NCBI GenBank assembly: GCA_031278845.1
Contig: JAITJQ010000020.1
Coordinates: forward strand, 1-8,047
Length of the DNA: 8,047 nt
DNA from: Puniceicoccales bacterium
Lineage (GTDB): Bacteria > Verrucomicrobiota > Verrucomicrobiia > Opitutales > LL51
Direction of reading: 5' to 3'
In this document: positions 1 to 5,212 of the stretch, piece after piece
Numbering within the stretch: position 1 is the first letter of the stretch
Layout: every line of letters starts with the position of its first letter
The notes under the pieces: model-generated
Told to the model about the DNA's origin: nothing
The model's database searches: none
What the model saw: only the letters and a program-made list of their open reading frames with translations
Made by a program: the position numbers and the translations under genes

Positions 1-60
1 CAACGGAAAAACATTCCCATGGTTTTTGATCTTCGACCCCATTGCGAAATCACGGAATGA
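1..60 (+). CDS. 3' end of an unidentified upstream gene (partial)
   Basis: The first reading frame is open from base 1 to a TGA at 58-60 and encodes a 19-residue tail (QRKNIPMVFDLRPHCEITE). The start lies outside the window. The stop overlaps the ATG at 57-59 of the next gene as ATGA, the usual arrangement of translationally coupled genes, which is the main reason to believe both this tail and the next gene. The visible residues are too few to name a family. Seen: open frame and ATGA overlap. Inferred: that it is the end of a real gene in the same operon. Confidence 0.5.
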   Translation, partial: QRKNIPMVFDLRPHCEITE

Positions 61-437
61 GTGCATGGACAAAAACTCCATGCAAGCGGGAGGAGCGTTT
101 ACCCAAGGGAAAAGAATGGCCACCCAAACGGCTAATTTCCAAACTCTCCCCCAAGATTAGAGTAGCGATCTTGCAAGAACCTTTTAAATTTTTGCAGGAT
201 GCGTTGAAAGCAACAGGTATAAGCAGCGATCGAAAGGCCGCTATTGCACAGCAATTGAAATCGAAAAGCGATAGTACACTGGCACTGAAAGAGCAATTGC
301 GCGGCATTAAGTTCACAGATTCACAGAAAAATCAGAGGACTCTGGATGATTTAATTCAAATCGATACTGATGTAGTGAAATCCAAACCGAGTTTGGGCTC
401 GATCATGAAAGACGCCCGGCCTGCGAAGCATATGTAG
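57..437 (+). CDS. hypothetical basic protein, 126 aa
   Basis: I do not recognise this protein. The ATG at 57 is chosen because it overlaps the upstream stop as ATGA; a TTG at 42 in the same frame would only add five residues. The product begins MSAWTKTPCKREERLPKGKE, is strongly basic over its first 35 residues, and continues as a probably helical, Lys/Gln/Asp-rich chain without signal peptide or membrane segment. It ends after ...SIMKDARPAKHM at TAG. Around 371-514 all three forward frames are open in turn and two give protein-like sequence, so the C-terminus may be altered by a frameshift, or this and the next gene may once have been one. The next start lies 70 nt downstream on the same strand, so an operon is likely. 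No clear Shine-Dalgarno sequence is visible. Confidence 0.45.
   Translation: MSAWTKTPCKREERLPKGKEWPPKRLISKLSPKIRVAILQEPFKFLQDALKATGISSDRKAAIAQQLKSKSDSTLALKEQLRGIKFTDSQKNQRTLDDLIQIDTDVVKSKPSLGSIMKDARPAKHM
62..84 (+). promoter_or_regulatory. 8-bp hairpin over the start of the 126-aa gene
   Basis: TGCATGGA (62-69) and TCCATGCA (77-84) are perfect inverted repeats around a 7-nt loop, CAAAAAC. They lie at codons 2-10 of the gene starting at 57. A stem here could modulate the coupled initiation at the ATGA, but this is inference; an 8-bp stem may arise by chance. Confidence 0.25.
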
Positions 438-507
438 CGTTTCCGGAACAACAACGCATATCGTCGCCGGATTACATGCCCATATCGGAGCGGCAAAAAC
501 AGAAAAA

Positions 508-1107
508 ATGTTAAAGTCGTTAAAGGATTTTGTGGATGACGGCTGTACCGATCCATCAAAATTAAGTGATGAGTTTAAGAATCTATTCCTCTCCGTTACG
601 ATGTATATGCAGTCGGGACAATATCACTCCGCCGGCGAAGTACTTGGCGGTCTCTATTGTGCAGCATTGACTTTGGCCCATGATTCCAATTTAGATCCTA
701 AAAATTTTGATCAAATCGCTCCAAAATTTCAAGCGATGTGGCAAGCCTTTAAAGCAAATCCCGAAGATTTCTTCCCTTTAAGCCCGGATGATAGCAAAAA
801 ATTTAAGGAACGAGGACCTGATAAGGAACCTAAAGGTGTAATTCAAGGTATAGTAAAAAACTTGCAAGGACAGCACAAGAAGGCCGTAGAAAGAAGGCAT
901 GATGAGGCGATGGAAACATTGGAAACACTCAGAGAGGCCCGCAGAAATGCAGGAAAATTCAATGCTGCAGACGCAGCTGTAAATACTCTAGGAGAGCAGG
1001 AAGCGGAAGAGAGGAAGCTTCGAGAAGATTTTATGAAACAATACACTGGAGTTTATCAGGCTTTGGATAGAAAACGATCCAGCGAAGCTCCAGATAAGGC
1101 AGAATGA
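508..1107 (+). CDS. hypothetical alpha-helical protein, 199 aa
   Basis: Family not recognised. Residues 1-90 look like a compact helical domain with hydrophobic stretches at 24-34 and 43-57 (YHSAGEVLGGLYCAALTLAH) that are too polar and short for a clear membrane span. Residues 95-115 are charged and linker-like, and 112-190 form a long, charge-rich helix that is probably coiled coil. The C-terminus is hydrophilic. No signal peptide, catalytic motif or metal site is seen. The ATG at 508 is the first start in this frame, although the frame is open back to 409 without an ATG, GTG or TTG. The GGAG at 487-490 is rather far upstream for a ribosome binding site. A stop in another frame (TAA 512-514) overlaps the start. 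It follows the 126-aa gene on the same strand and is followed by a gene-free stretch; no terminator was seen. Confidence 0.7.
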   Translation: MLKSLKDFVDDGCTDPSKLSDEFKNLFLSVTMYMQSGQYHSAGEVLGGLYCAALTLAHDSNLDPKNFDQIAPKFQAMWQAFKANPEDFFPLSPDDSKKFKERGPDKEPKGVIQGIVKNLQGQHKKAVERRHDEAMETLETLREARRNAGKFNAADAAVNTLGEQEAEERKLREDFMKQYTGVYQALDRKRSSEAPDKAE

Positions 1108-1348
1108 ATGAGGAATGATTTTAGAACGGAATATAAAATGCCAAAAAAATCAAGGGAAATATAAAAGAAAGTCTTCCAGCCGATCATAGGTGAGTATTAC
1201 AGTTCCTATTCCGTGGACATTTTCGACATGCGTATTACAGTGGCTGCCTAGGTTTCCTATGCACTTAGATTAAAAGGTAAGGGACGTTTCCCTCCATGAA
1301 TTTGGCAAGAACGAGAGCTGTCGGTATAATTGTCATATAGGGCATATT

Positions 1349-1529
1349 TTCGATCTATGGGTTAGGGTGTGGATTGAATTTTCAGATAAAGAGGATGTGG
1401 TTTGGTAAAGGGTAAAAATGGTATTCAGAGTAAGGTAGCTTCGATCTATGGGTTAGGGTGTGGATTGAATTTTCAGATAAAGAGGAGGAGATGGGTTTTA
1501 GCAAGGGTTGGTATTCAGAGTAAGGTAGC
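1349..1529 (+). repeat. tandem direct duplication, units of 91 and 90 nt
   Basis: Unit 1 covers 1349-1439 and unit 2 covers 1440-1529, head to tail without a gap. The first 47 nt (from TTCGATCTATGGGTTAGGG) and the last 21 nt (TGGTATTCAGAGTAAGGTAGC) are identical in both units. The roughly 22 nt between them differ strongly and account for the 1-nt length difference. Identical ends around a diverged core suggest either two insertions of a modular spacer element or local gene conversion. No frame stays open through both units. Confidence 0.9.
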
Positions 1530-1576
1530 AAGACTTTAGATCGTGGGTCTGGATTTTTTTGGCTACGCTCGATGCA

Positions 1577-1640
1577 GATGGTTTTGAGAAAGAATGGCAG
1601 GGGGCTTGACTGAAGGAAGAGAAGTGATGGTTTTGAGAAA
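1577..1640 (+). repeat. 15-nt direct repeat GATGGTTTTGAGAAA
   Basis: The word GATGGTTTTGAGAAA occurs at 1577-1591 and again at 1626-1640, 49 nt apart, just beyond the 91/90-nt duplication. It is noncoding in every frame I examined. Function unknown; it shows that this spacer is repeat-rich. Confidence 0.75.
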
Positions 1641-1680
1641 AATCGCGAAAATCTTGGAGTGGGGCCGCCACGGACTATCC

Positions 1681-2862
1681 CTATGGCGTGAATCCCCTGT
1701 AATTTGCGTGTCTGTGATCGGTCCAGTGGACGGGCTTCGCATGAGTCGGGAGTAGGTAATCGGGAGGTCGGGAGAATCTATCCTGTGTCCTTTGATAATC
1801 ACTTTTGCAACAGGTTTGATTTTTCTGAGCATTTAGCTCGTCGGTTCTTTGACGAAACATATCCACGAGCTTGCTATAATTTTCCCTTCTTTCTGGAAAT
1901 CTTTCTGCCACATGATCGGGTAGTTTGAGTTCTTGCAATGGTAATTCTCCCTTATTATTCGCTATGCGGGGATCTGCACCTGCCCCAAATAGTAAGTCAA
2001 GAAGTTCGAAACTGAATGGCCCACCACGGGAAAAACTTCCAGCTATATAGTGTAAAATTGTATCTCCTTTCTTACCTCTGGTGTTTGTACGGGAGCCATT
2101 TTCAATAAGCAATCGCATCAATTCTAGAATATTTTCACAACAGCAATCATTAAGGATATTTAAGCCTTTATTATCGAGCAGAAAACCATTATGACCCGGC
2201 GAGAGTAACTGAAGACAATCATCATATACCCCAAAATAATTAGGGCCATCTAGCTGAAGATAATCACGATCTAACCGCAGTGGACCACTATCAGCTGGCC
2301 AAAAATACCCATCCTCATCTAGCTGAAAATAATTACCCCAAACCCCTTGAAGTGGAGTATATCCCCGAATTAAAGTGTTTACATTGGCGCCATGTTTTAC
2401 GAGGAATTTTATTATTTCCTTATTGTTATCGATGATTGCCATACCGAATGCTGTGGAATTTCCATAACGTTCATCACGGGGAGCGCAGGCTTCCCTATCG
2501 GGATCAAAACATTCGATATGAAGATCAGCTCCCCGCTCAAGCAAAACTTCAGCTACATTCATATGGTTCAAAATTACAGCTGCTCCTAAAAGGGTAATTG
2601 ATCTTATTTTGCCCTTGCAATTAATATCTTTATTTTCTATGCCTTCGAGCAATCGCAACGCTTTTTCGCTATTGCCCTTATACATGGCCTCGATGATGTA
2701 ATCAATCTTGGAAACAATTGGGGTTTCATTGGTTTCCGTCACTTGGGCTTTGGCATCTTTCTCCGTTGCTTGTAAACCCGTAGTCCCACATAGCCAAAAC
2801 ACTCCCATGCTGTATAGCATCCCACTACATATCCATCCTTTATATTGCATGATGAAGCGCAT
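1681..2862 (-). CDS. secreted ankyrin-repeat protein, 393 aa
   Basis: The N-terminus has a basic start, a hydrophobic core (ICSGMLYSMGVFWLCG, residues 11-26) and a likely signal-peptidase I site near GLQA-TEK (residues 29-35), so export is likely. Ankyrin-like repeats follow at about 54-80, 87-118 (MNVAEVLLERGADLHIE), 134-165 (NNKEIIKFLVKHGANVNT), 236-262 (LELMRLLIENGSRTNTR), 265-302 (LLDLLFGAGADPRIANNKGE) and a degenerate one to about 340. Such repeats bind other proteins; the partner cannot be inferred. Between repeats 3 and 4 lies an acidic, aromatic insert (166-235) made of related short units such as YFQLDEDGYF and DYLQLDGPNYF. Three consecutive Cys occur at 240-242. The last 50 residues, from about 344, are unlike ankyrin and overlap repetitive DNA, so the original stop may have been lost. 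Starts at 2862 or at residue 5 (2850) both fit; neither has a clear Shine-Dalgarno sequence. Confidence 0.85.
   Translation of the reverse strand: MRFIMQYKGWICSGMLYSMGVFWLCGTTGLQATEKDAKAQVTETNETPIVSKIDYIIEAMYKGNSEKALRLLEGIENKDINCKGKIRSITLLGAAVILNHMNVAEVLLERGADLHIECFDPDREACAPRDERYGNSTAFGMAIIDNNKEIIKFLVKHGANVNTLIRGYTPLQGVWGNYFQLDEDGYFWPADSGPLRLDRDYLQLDGPNYFGVYDDCLQLLSPGHNGFLLDNKGLNILNDCCCENILELMRLLIENGSRTNTRGKKGDTILHYIAGSFSRGGPFSFELLDLLFGAGADPRIANNKGELPLQELKLPDHVAERFPERRENYSKLVDMFRQRTDELNAQKNQTCCKSDYQRTQDRFSRPPDYLLPTHAKPVHWTDHRHANYRGFTP
2207..2339 (-). repeat. in-frame degenerate repeats inside the ankyrin gene
   Basis: On the plus strand, ATCTAGCTGAAGATAAT (2248-2264) recurs with one mismatch at 2317-2333. 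A weaker third copy, AACTGAAGACAATCATCAT, lies at 2207-2225. The offsets of 69 and 45 nt are multiples of three, so the protein repeats as GNYFQLD, RDYLQLD and DDCLQLL. This marks the insert between ankyrin repeats 3 and 4 as expanded by in-frame duplication. Confidence 0.65.
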
Positions 2863-2888
2863 AATTATTCTTTGATGAAATTTGTCAA
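2861..2888 (-). promoter_or_regulatory. possible promoter of the ankyrin gene
   Basis: On the minus strand a perfect -35 hexamer TTGACA (2883-2888) is followed after 16 nt by AATTAT (2861-2866), a 4-of-6 match to the -10 consensus. If used, transcription would begin close to the ATG at residue 5 (2848-2850), leaving almost no leader and favouring that start over 2862. The -10 match is weak in this AT-rich stretch. Confidence 0.25.
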
Positions 2889-2961
2889 ACTGAAAAAATT
2901 TTCAGCAAAGAACTTTAAAGGCCCATCATGTAATTTGGATATCCTCTAGATCTTCCCGATC

Positions 2962-3232
2962 TCATTCATCTTGTGCTTTTTGCAGTAAATCTCTAATGCG
3001 CATGTACTCCTCTTTGTGCTTTCCATAGCTTTCTTTTTCTTTTCCTTTATAATTCTTTACGTTTTCTGGATTTAAATAATCCTTAACTAAGTCCAGAGGT
3101 GTTGTATATTTATGCCTGTTTTTGTGTATCTTTAGCAGTCATCCTTTTTTTGCGTTCCTTAAAAGCATCAATTTTCATTTCGCCATTCGCGTTTTTGAAA
3201 ATATTAGCAATGGAAGAGAATGCATGGCTTTC
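2962..3232 (-). pseudogene. decayed ankyrin-repeat gene fragment
   Basis: Two minus-strand frames join into one protein-like sequence. Frame one runs from 3232 (ESHAFSSIANIFKNANGE..., then ...KKRMTAKDTQKQ) to a stop at 3110-3112. The other frame is open from 3138 and continues KYTTPLDLVKDYLNPENV... to ...YMRIRDLLQKAQDE and TGA at 2962-2964. Joining them with one frameshift near 3110-3125 gives AKDTQKQ followed by TTPLDLVKDYL, the ankyrin pattern N-A-K-D-x-x-G-x-T-P-L-D-L-A, and a terminal IRDLLQKA helix typical of a last repeat. A stop at 3233-3235 separates it from further open sequence (KKTTSPVVLQKTFTGLM) up to 3289. It lies 99 nt upstream of the intact ankyrin gene on the same strand. Ankyrin identity is inferred from motif spacing only. 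It could instead be two short real peptides, which I consider less likely. Confidence 0.55.
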
Positions 3233-3288
3233 TTACATTAATCCGGTAAATGTTTTTTGCAAAACAACAGGTGAGGTTGTTTTTTTTA

Positions 3289-3316
3289 TTTACTATTTAC
3301 GGGGCAGTAATATAAT
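3289..3316 (+). promoter_or_regulatory. promoter for the coiled-coil cassette
   Basis: A perfect -10 box TATAAT at 3311-3316 is preceded, with a 16-nt spacer, by TTTACT (3289-3294), a 4-of-6 match to TTGACA. The predicted transcription start near 3323 is only a few bases before the ATGs at 3327 and 3333, so the mRNA would have almost no leader. No other promoter is evident before the two-gene cassette. The region is AT-rich, which raises the chance of a spurious match. Confidence 0.4.
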
Positions 3317-3326
3317 TATAAGTATT

Positions 3327-3551
3327 ATGGATATGTCGCCATTATTAGATGCGATGGAACGGGCAGCGTATATTGTTGCTAAGCATGAAAAGTTAGGAGA
3401 TAAAGGCCATATTGGGAAATTTAATGGTAAGATTAAACAAGAAATCAATCAAATGGCAGCGGAAAAATTTAAAAGGACACTAACAAATGGAACTCATGGA
3501 GCAATAGACCTGATAGAGAATGCCACGAATTTATTAAGGGAAAAAAAATAA
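3327..3551 (+). CDS. small hypothetical helical protein, 74 aa
   Basis: Not recognised. The product runs from MDMSPLLDAMERAAYIVAKH to ...NATNLLREKK, is probably two or three amphipathic helices, basic, and without signal peptide or membrane segment. The frame is open back to a GTG at 3099, but that extension is Phe/Ile/Cys-rich, includes a run of T, overlaps the decayed ankyrin gene on the other strand and lies upstream of the TATAAT box, so ATG 3327 (or 3333) is preferred. The stop lies 5 nt before the start of the 358-aa gene, so the two are almost certainly co-transcribed and may act together, for example as a small partner or chaperone of the larger protein. That role is inference only. 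Confidence 0.6.
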   Translation: MDMSPLLDAMERAAYIVAKHEKLGDKGHIGKFNGKIKQEINQMAAEKFKRTLTNGTHGAIDLIENATNLLREKK

Positions 3552-3556
3552 CAAAA

Positions 3557-4633
3557 ATGAATACTCAGGAATTCACAAACTCTGCTAGGGAGGGTTTTAA
3601 AATATTAAAAACTTCTGAGGGAGTTGAAACAATGAGACGTATCTCATTTGTTCAAAAATTGCAAAATCAAGTTTCTGAGTTAAAAAGCAAAACGGCCGCT
3701 TTGCGTGAAAAAATTGATAGCAATCATCATTTACGAGAAGAATTTTCAAAAACTTTAGCATCAATGGAAAAAGATGTAATAGGTGAAGAACGAAACTTAA
3801 ATACCTTACTTTATCTATTCATGAACAATAGAGGCCATTTAAAGGAAGCTGCTAAAGAAAAAATTGAGATAGCAACATCCCAAAGTCTCATAAATAAGCT
3901 AGAGAACGCCTTGATAACGTTTTCCAACGAGTTTAAACCGCTTGAACAAGAATGTTTGAGAAGAATAGCAAACATAGAAAACCGAGCACAACAAGTTCTA
4001 GAAAACCCTCTTAGGGCTTTGGAAGAAGCAATACTTTATCTAGATCGCGGCGATACTACTCTCTCAGATGAAGCTTATAAGAAGCATCCAGGACTAGTTG
4101 CTGAAAATATTATAGCGGCTGGAATCGCTCTGTTCGATAAAGCTCCTATAGTTCGCAACTCGCGCGAGGGTAAAGCTTTACATCAGCTCATAGAACACTT
4201 CTCCCAATGGGTTCCCAGGGAATTTGAAACAGCAAAAGGCGGAAAAGAATTTCTTGAAAAATTAAAAAAATATTGCCAAACCCGTGCCAAACCCCTCGAA
4301 GAAAAAATAAATTCTACTGAAGAAACACTAAATTCATTACGAGCAGAAGTACGAGTAATACAATCTCAAATAGAACGAGGACCATCGACGGTTACGGGCA
4401 AAATTGCAGCGGTTCTCGATATGAAATCGAACCCGCTCATTCGGTTGCAAAACCAAAAGAAAGCATTAGAAGATAAAATTCAAGATATAGCCAAAGCGGC
4501 AGCTATAAGTATTTCCGGAAAAAATGGGCATGGTGGGCCAGCCTACACATTTACGCAGCTCAAACGGGAATTAACAAAATTAAACGGCGCAAAAACGGCA
4601 ATAGAACGAGCTCTCGCAAACATAAAACATTAG
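3557..4633 (+). CDS. large coiled-coil hypothetical protein, 358 aa
   Basis: No family recognised. Residues 28-80 (KLQNQVSELKSKTAALREKI...) and 95-150 are heptad-rich and predicted by eye as coiled coil. Residues 150-235 look globular and helical (NPLRALEEAILYLDRGD; LVAENIIAAGIALFDKAPIV). A second coiled segment spans 243-275 (KPLEEKINSTEETLNSLRAE) and a third 294-316, followed by a Gly-rich break, GKNGHGGPAYT (321-331), and a final helix. There is no signal peptide, membrane segment, nucleotide-binding or catalytic motif. It follows the 74-aa gene by 5 nt. AAGGG at 3536-3540 is about 16 nt before the ATG, far for a ribosome binding site. It converges on the DciA gene with 46 nt between stops. 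Structural, secreted-effector or phage-related roles are all possible; nothing in the sequence decides. Confidence 0.75.
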   Translation: MNTQEFTNSAREGFKILKTSEGVETMRRISFVQKLQNQVSELKSKTAALREKIDSNHHLREEFSKTLASMEKDVIGEERNLNTLLYLFMNNRGHLKEAAKEKIEIATSQSLINKLENALITFSNEFKPLEQECLRRIANIENRAQQVLENPLRALEEAILYLDRGDTTLSDEAYKKHPGLVAENIIAAGIALFDKAPIVRNSREGKALHQLIEHFSQWVPREFETAKGGKEFLEKLKKYCQTRAKPLEEKINSTEETLNSLRAEVRVIQSQIERGPSTVTGKIAAVLDMKSNPLIRLQNQKKALEDKIQDIAKAAAISISGKNGHGGPAYTFTQLKRELTKLNGAKTAIERALANIKH

Positions 4634-4636
4634 AAC

Positions 4637-4670
4637 AAATAAAAAACAAACTAAATGACCTCAGCATTAG
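4637..4670 (-). terminator. possible terminator of the DciA gene
   Basis: Reading on the minus strand, CTAATG (4670-4665) pairs with CATTTAG (4657-4651) with one bulged base, around a CTGAGGT loop, and is followed at once by TTTGTTTTTT. Position just after the DciA stop and the T-rich tail fit an intrinsic terminator, but the stem is short and AT-rich, so efficiency would be low. Confidence 0.35.
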
Positions 4671-4679
4671 CACATACAC

Positions 4680-5051
4680 CTAAAACGAAAAAACAATCTC
4701 ACTAATACCGCTCCGAGGACATGTTTGGTGGATACGTTGCAAAATCTCTTCCTTCCGACAATATAACTCCTGCCGTACTACACTGTTTTGTACCTTTATC
4801 ACTAGGGCCCCACCCGCCGTAATTCGATGCGGCGTACATAACATACCCAGTATATCTCCCACAATTTGGGGCCAATTCTCAAAAATTTCTGCCCCCATTG
4901 CCACATCCGATTTGTTAACGTACTTCTCTAAAATATTCTGAAAAAGTTGCCCCGCCGCCAACTCCTCCTTCAATGCCGATGACGAATCATCCAGCGGTAA
5001 TCCGCGAAAATCAGCAATCAAATTTTGAACTCTTCTCGGAAATTTTGTCAT
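4680..5051 (-). CDS. dciA: DciA-like DUF721 protein
   Basis: This 123-aa protein has the layout of the DciA/DUF721 family: a helical N-terminus, then a KH-like fold with FENWPQIVGDILGMLCTPHRI (about 57-78), the strand GGALVIKVQNSVVRQEL (about 80-96) and a helix YCRKEEILQRIHQ leading to a final IVFSF strand. The W-x-x-I-V-G motif and the L-x-I-x-x-x-x-x-x-x-x-x-L strand-helix are the recognisable core. DciA proteins act at the replication fork with the DnaB helicase and are regarded as the ancestral bacterial helicase-loading factor. It starts about 160 nt downstream of gltX on the same strand and could be co-transcribed with it, although a stable hairpin and a repeat element lie between. AGGGT about 12 nt before the ATG is a possible weak ribosome binding site. 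The family call is good; function by homology only. Confidence 0.75.
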   Translation of the reverse strand: MTKFPRRVQNLIADFRGLPLDDSSSALKEELAAGQLFQNILEKYVNKSDVAMGAEIFENWPQIVGDILGMLCTPHRITAGGALVIKVQNSVVRQELYCRKEEILQRIHQTCPRSGISEIVFSF

Positions 5052-5073
5052 ATTTCGATTACCCTAGGCAATA

Positions 5074-5125
5074 GTGGAGCTTTGCCACACGCCCCGCAAG
5101 GAATCACTGCCCCCTTGACTTCCTT
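5074..5125 (-). repeat. 52-nt palindromic element, copy 1
   Basis: Read on the minus strand, the element runs from AAGGAAGTCAAGG to AGCTCCAC, ending 22 nt before the DciA ATG. It aligns without gaps to 6754-6805 on the plus strand at 42 of 52 positions by my count. Both copies contain an outer stem (AAGGGGGCA/TGATTCCTT here), a fixed linker GCGGGG and a second stem (GTGTGGC/GCTCCAC). In this copy pairing is kept partly by G-T wobbles, with one mismatch in each stem. Confidence 0.7.
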
Positions 5126-5180
5126 TTGCTACCGAACCCTACAAAAACTTCGCAGAACTCGCCGTAAGGCCAAAGTAGCT

Positions 5181-5199
5181 CCCGCGGTTCCGTCGCGGG
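5181..5199. other. GC-rich hairpin downstream of gltX
   Basis: CCCGCG (5181-5186) and CGCGGG (5194-5199) form a perfect 6-bp stem around a 7-nt loop, 13 nt beyond the gltX stop. On the gltX strand a run of seven T precedes the stem rather than following it, so it is not a canonical intrinsic terminator. It could still cause pausing or protect the 3' end. Confidence 0.4.
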
Positions 5200-5212
5200 G
5201 ATTAAAAAAACA

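Larger units (their letters stand above)
1108..1680. other. gene-free stretch between convergent genes
   Basis: This spacer of about 570 nt lies between the 199-aa gene and the end of the ankyrin gene. It contains a two-unit tandem duplication (1349-1529), a 15-nt direct repeat (1577-1591 and 1626-1640) and a 10-nt direct repeat GTATTACAGT (1194-1203 and 1232-1241). Frames across it are short and broken on both strands; an 89-codon minus-strand frame ending at 1563 reads as Ser/Pro/His-rich noncoding sequence. I see no tRNA, promoter or convincing terminator. Confidence 0.6.

Noticed and set aside
42..56. TTG start for the 126-aa gene
   Set aside because: The ATG at 57 overlaps the upstream stop as ATGA and needs no alternative start codon.
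1349..1529. CRISPR-like repeat-spacer structure
   Set aside because: There are only two units, and the identical part (47 plus 21 nt) is too long and has no regular spacers; no cas gene is present.
1563..1832. 89-codon minus-strand frame
   Set aside because: It partly overlaps the ankyrin gene in another frame and crosses the GATGGTTTTGAGAAA repeats; its composition looks noncoding.
3099..3326. N-terminal extension of the 74-aa protein from a GTG at 3099
   Set aside because: It is Phe/Ile/Cys-rich, crosses a T-run, overlaps the decayed minus-strand ankyrin gene and lies upstream of a good TATAAT box.
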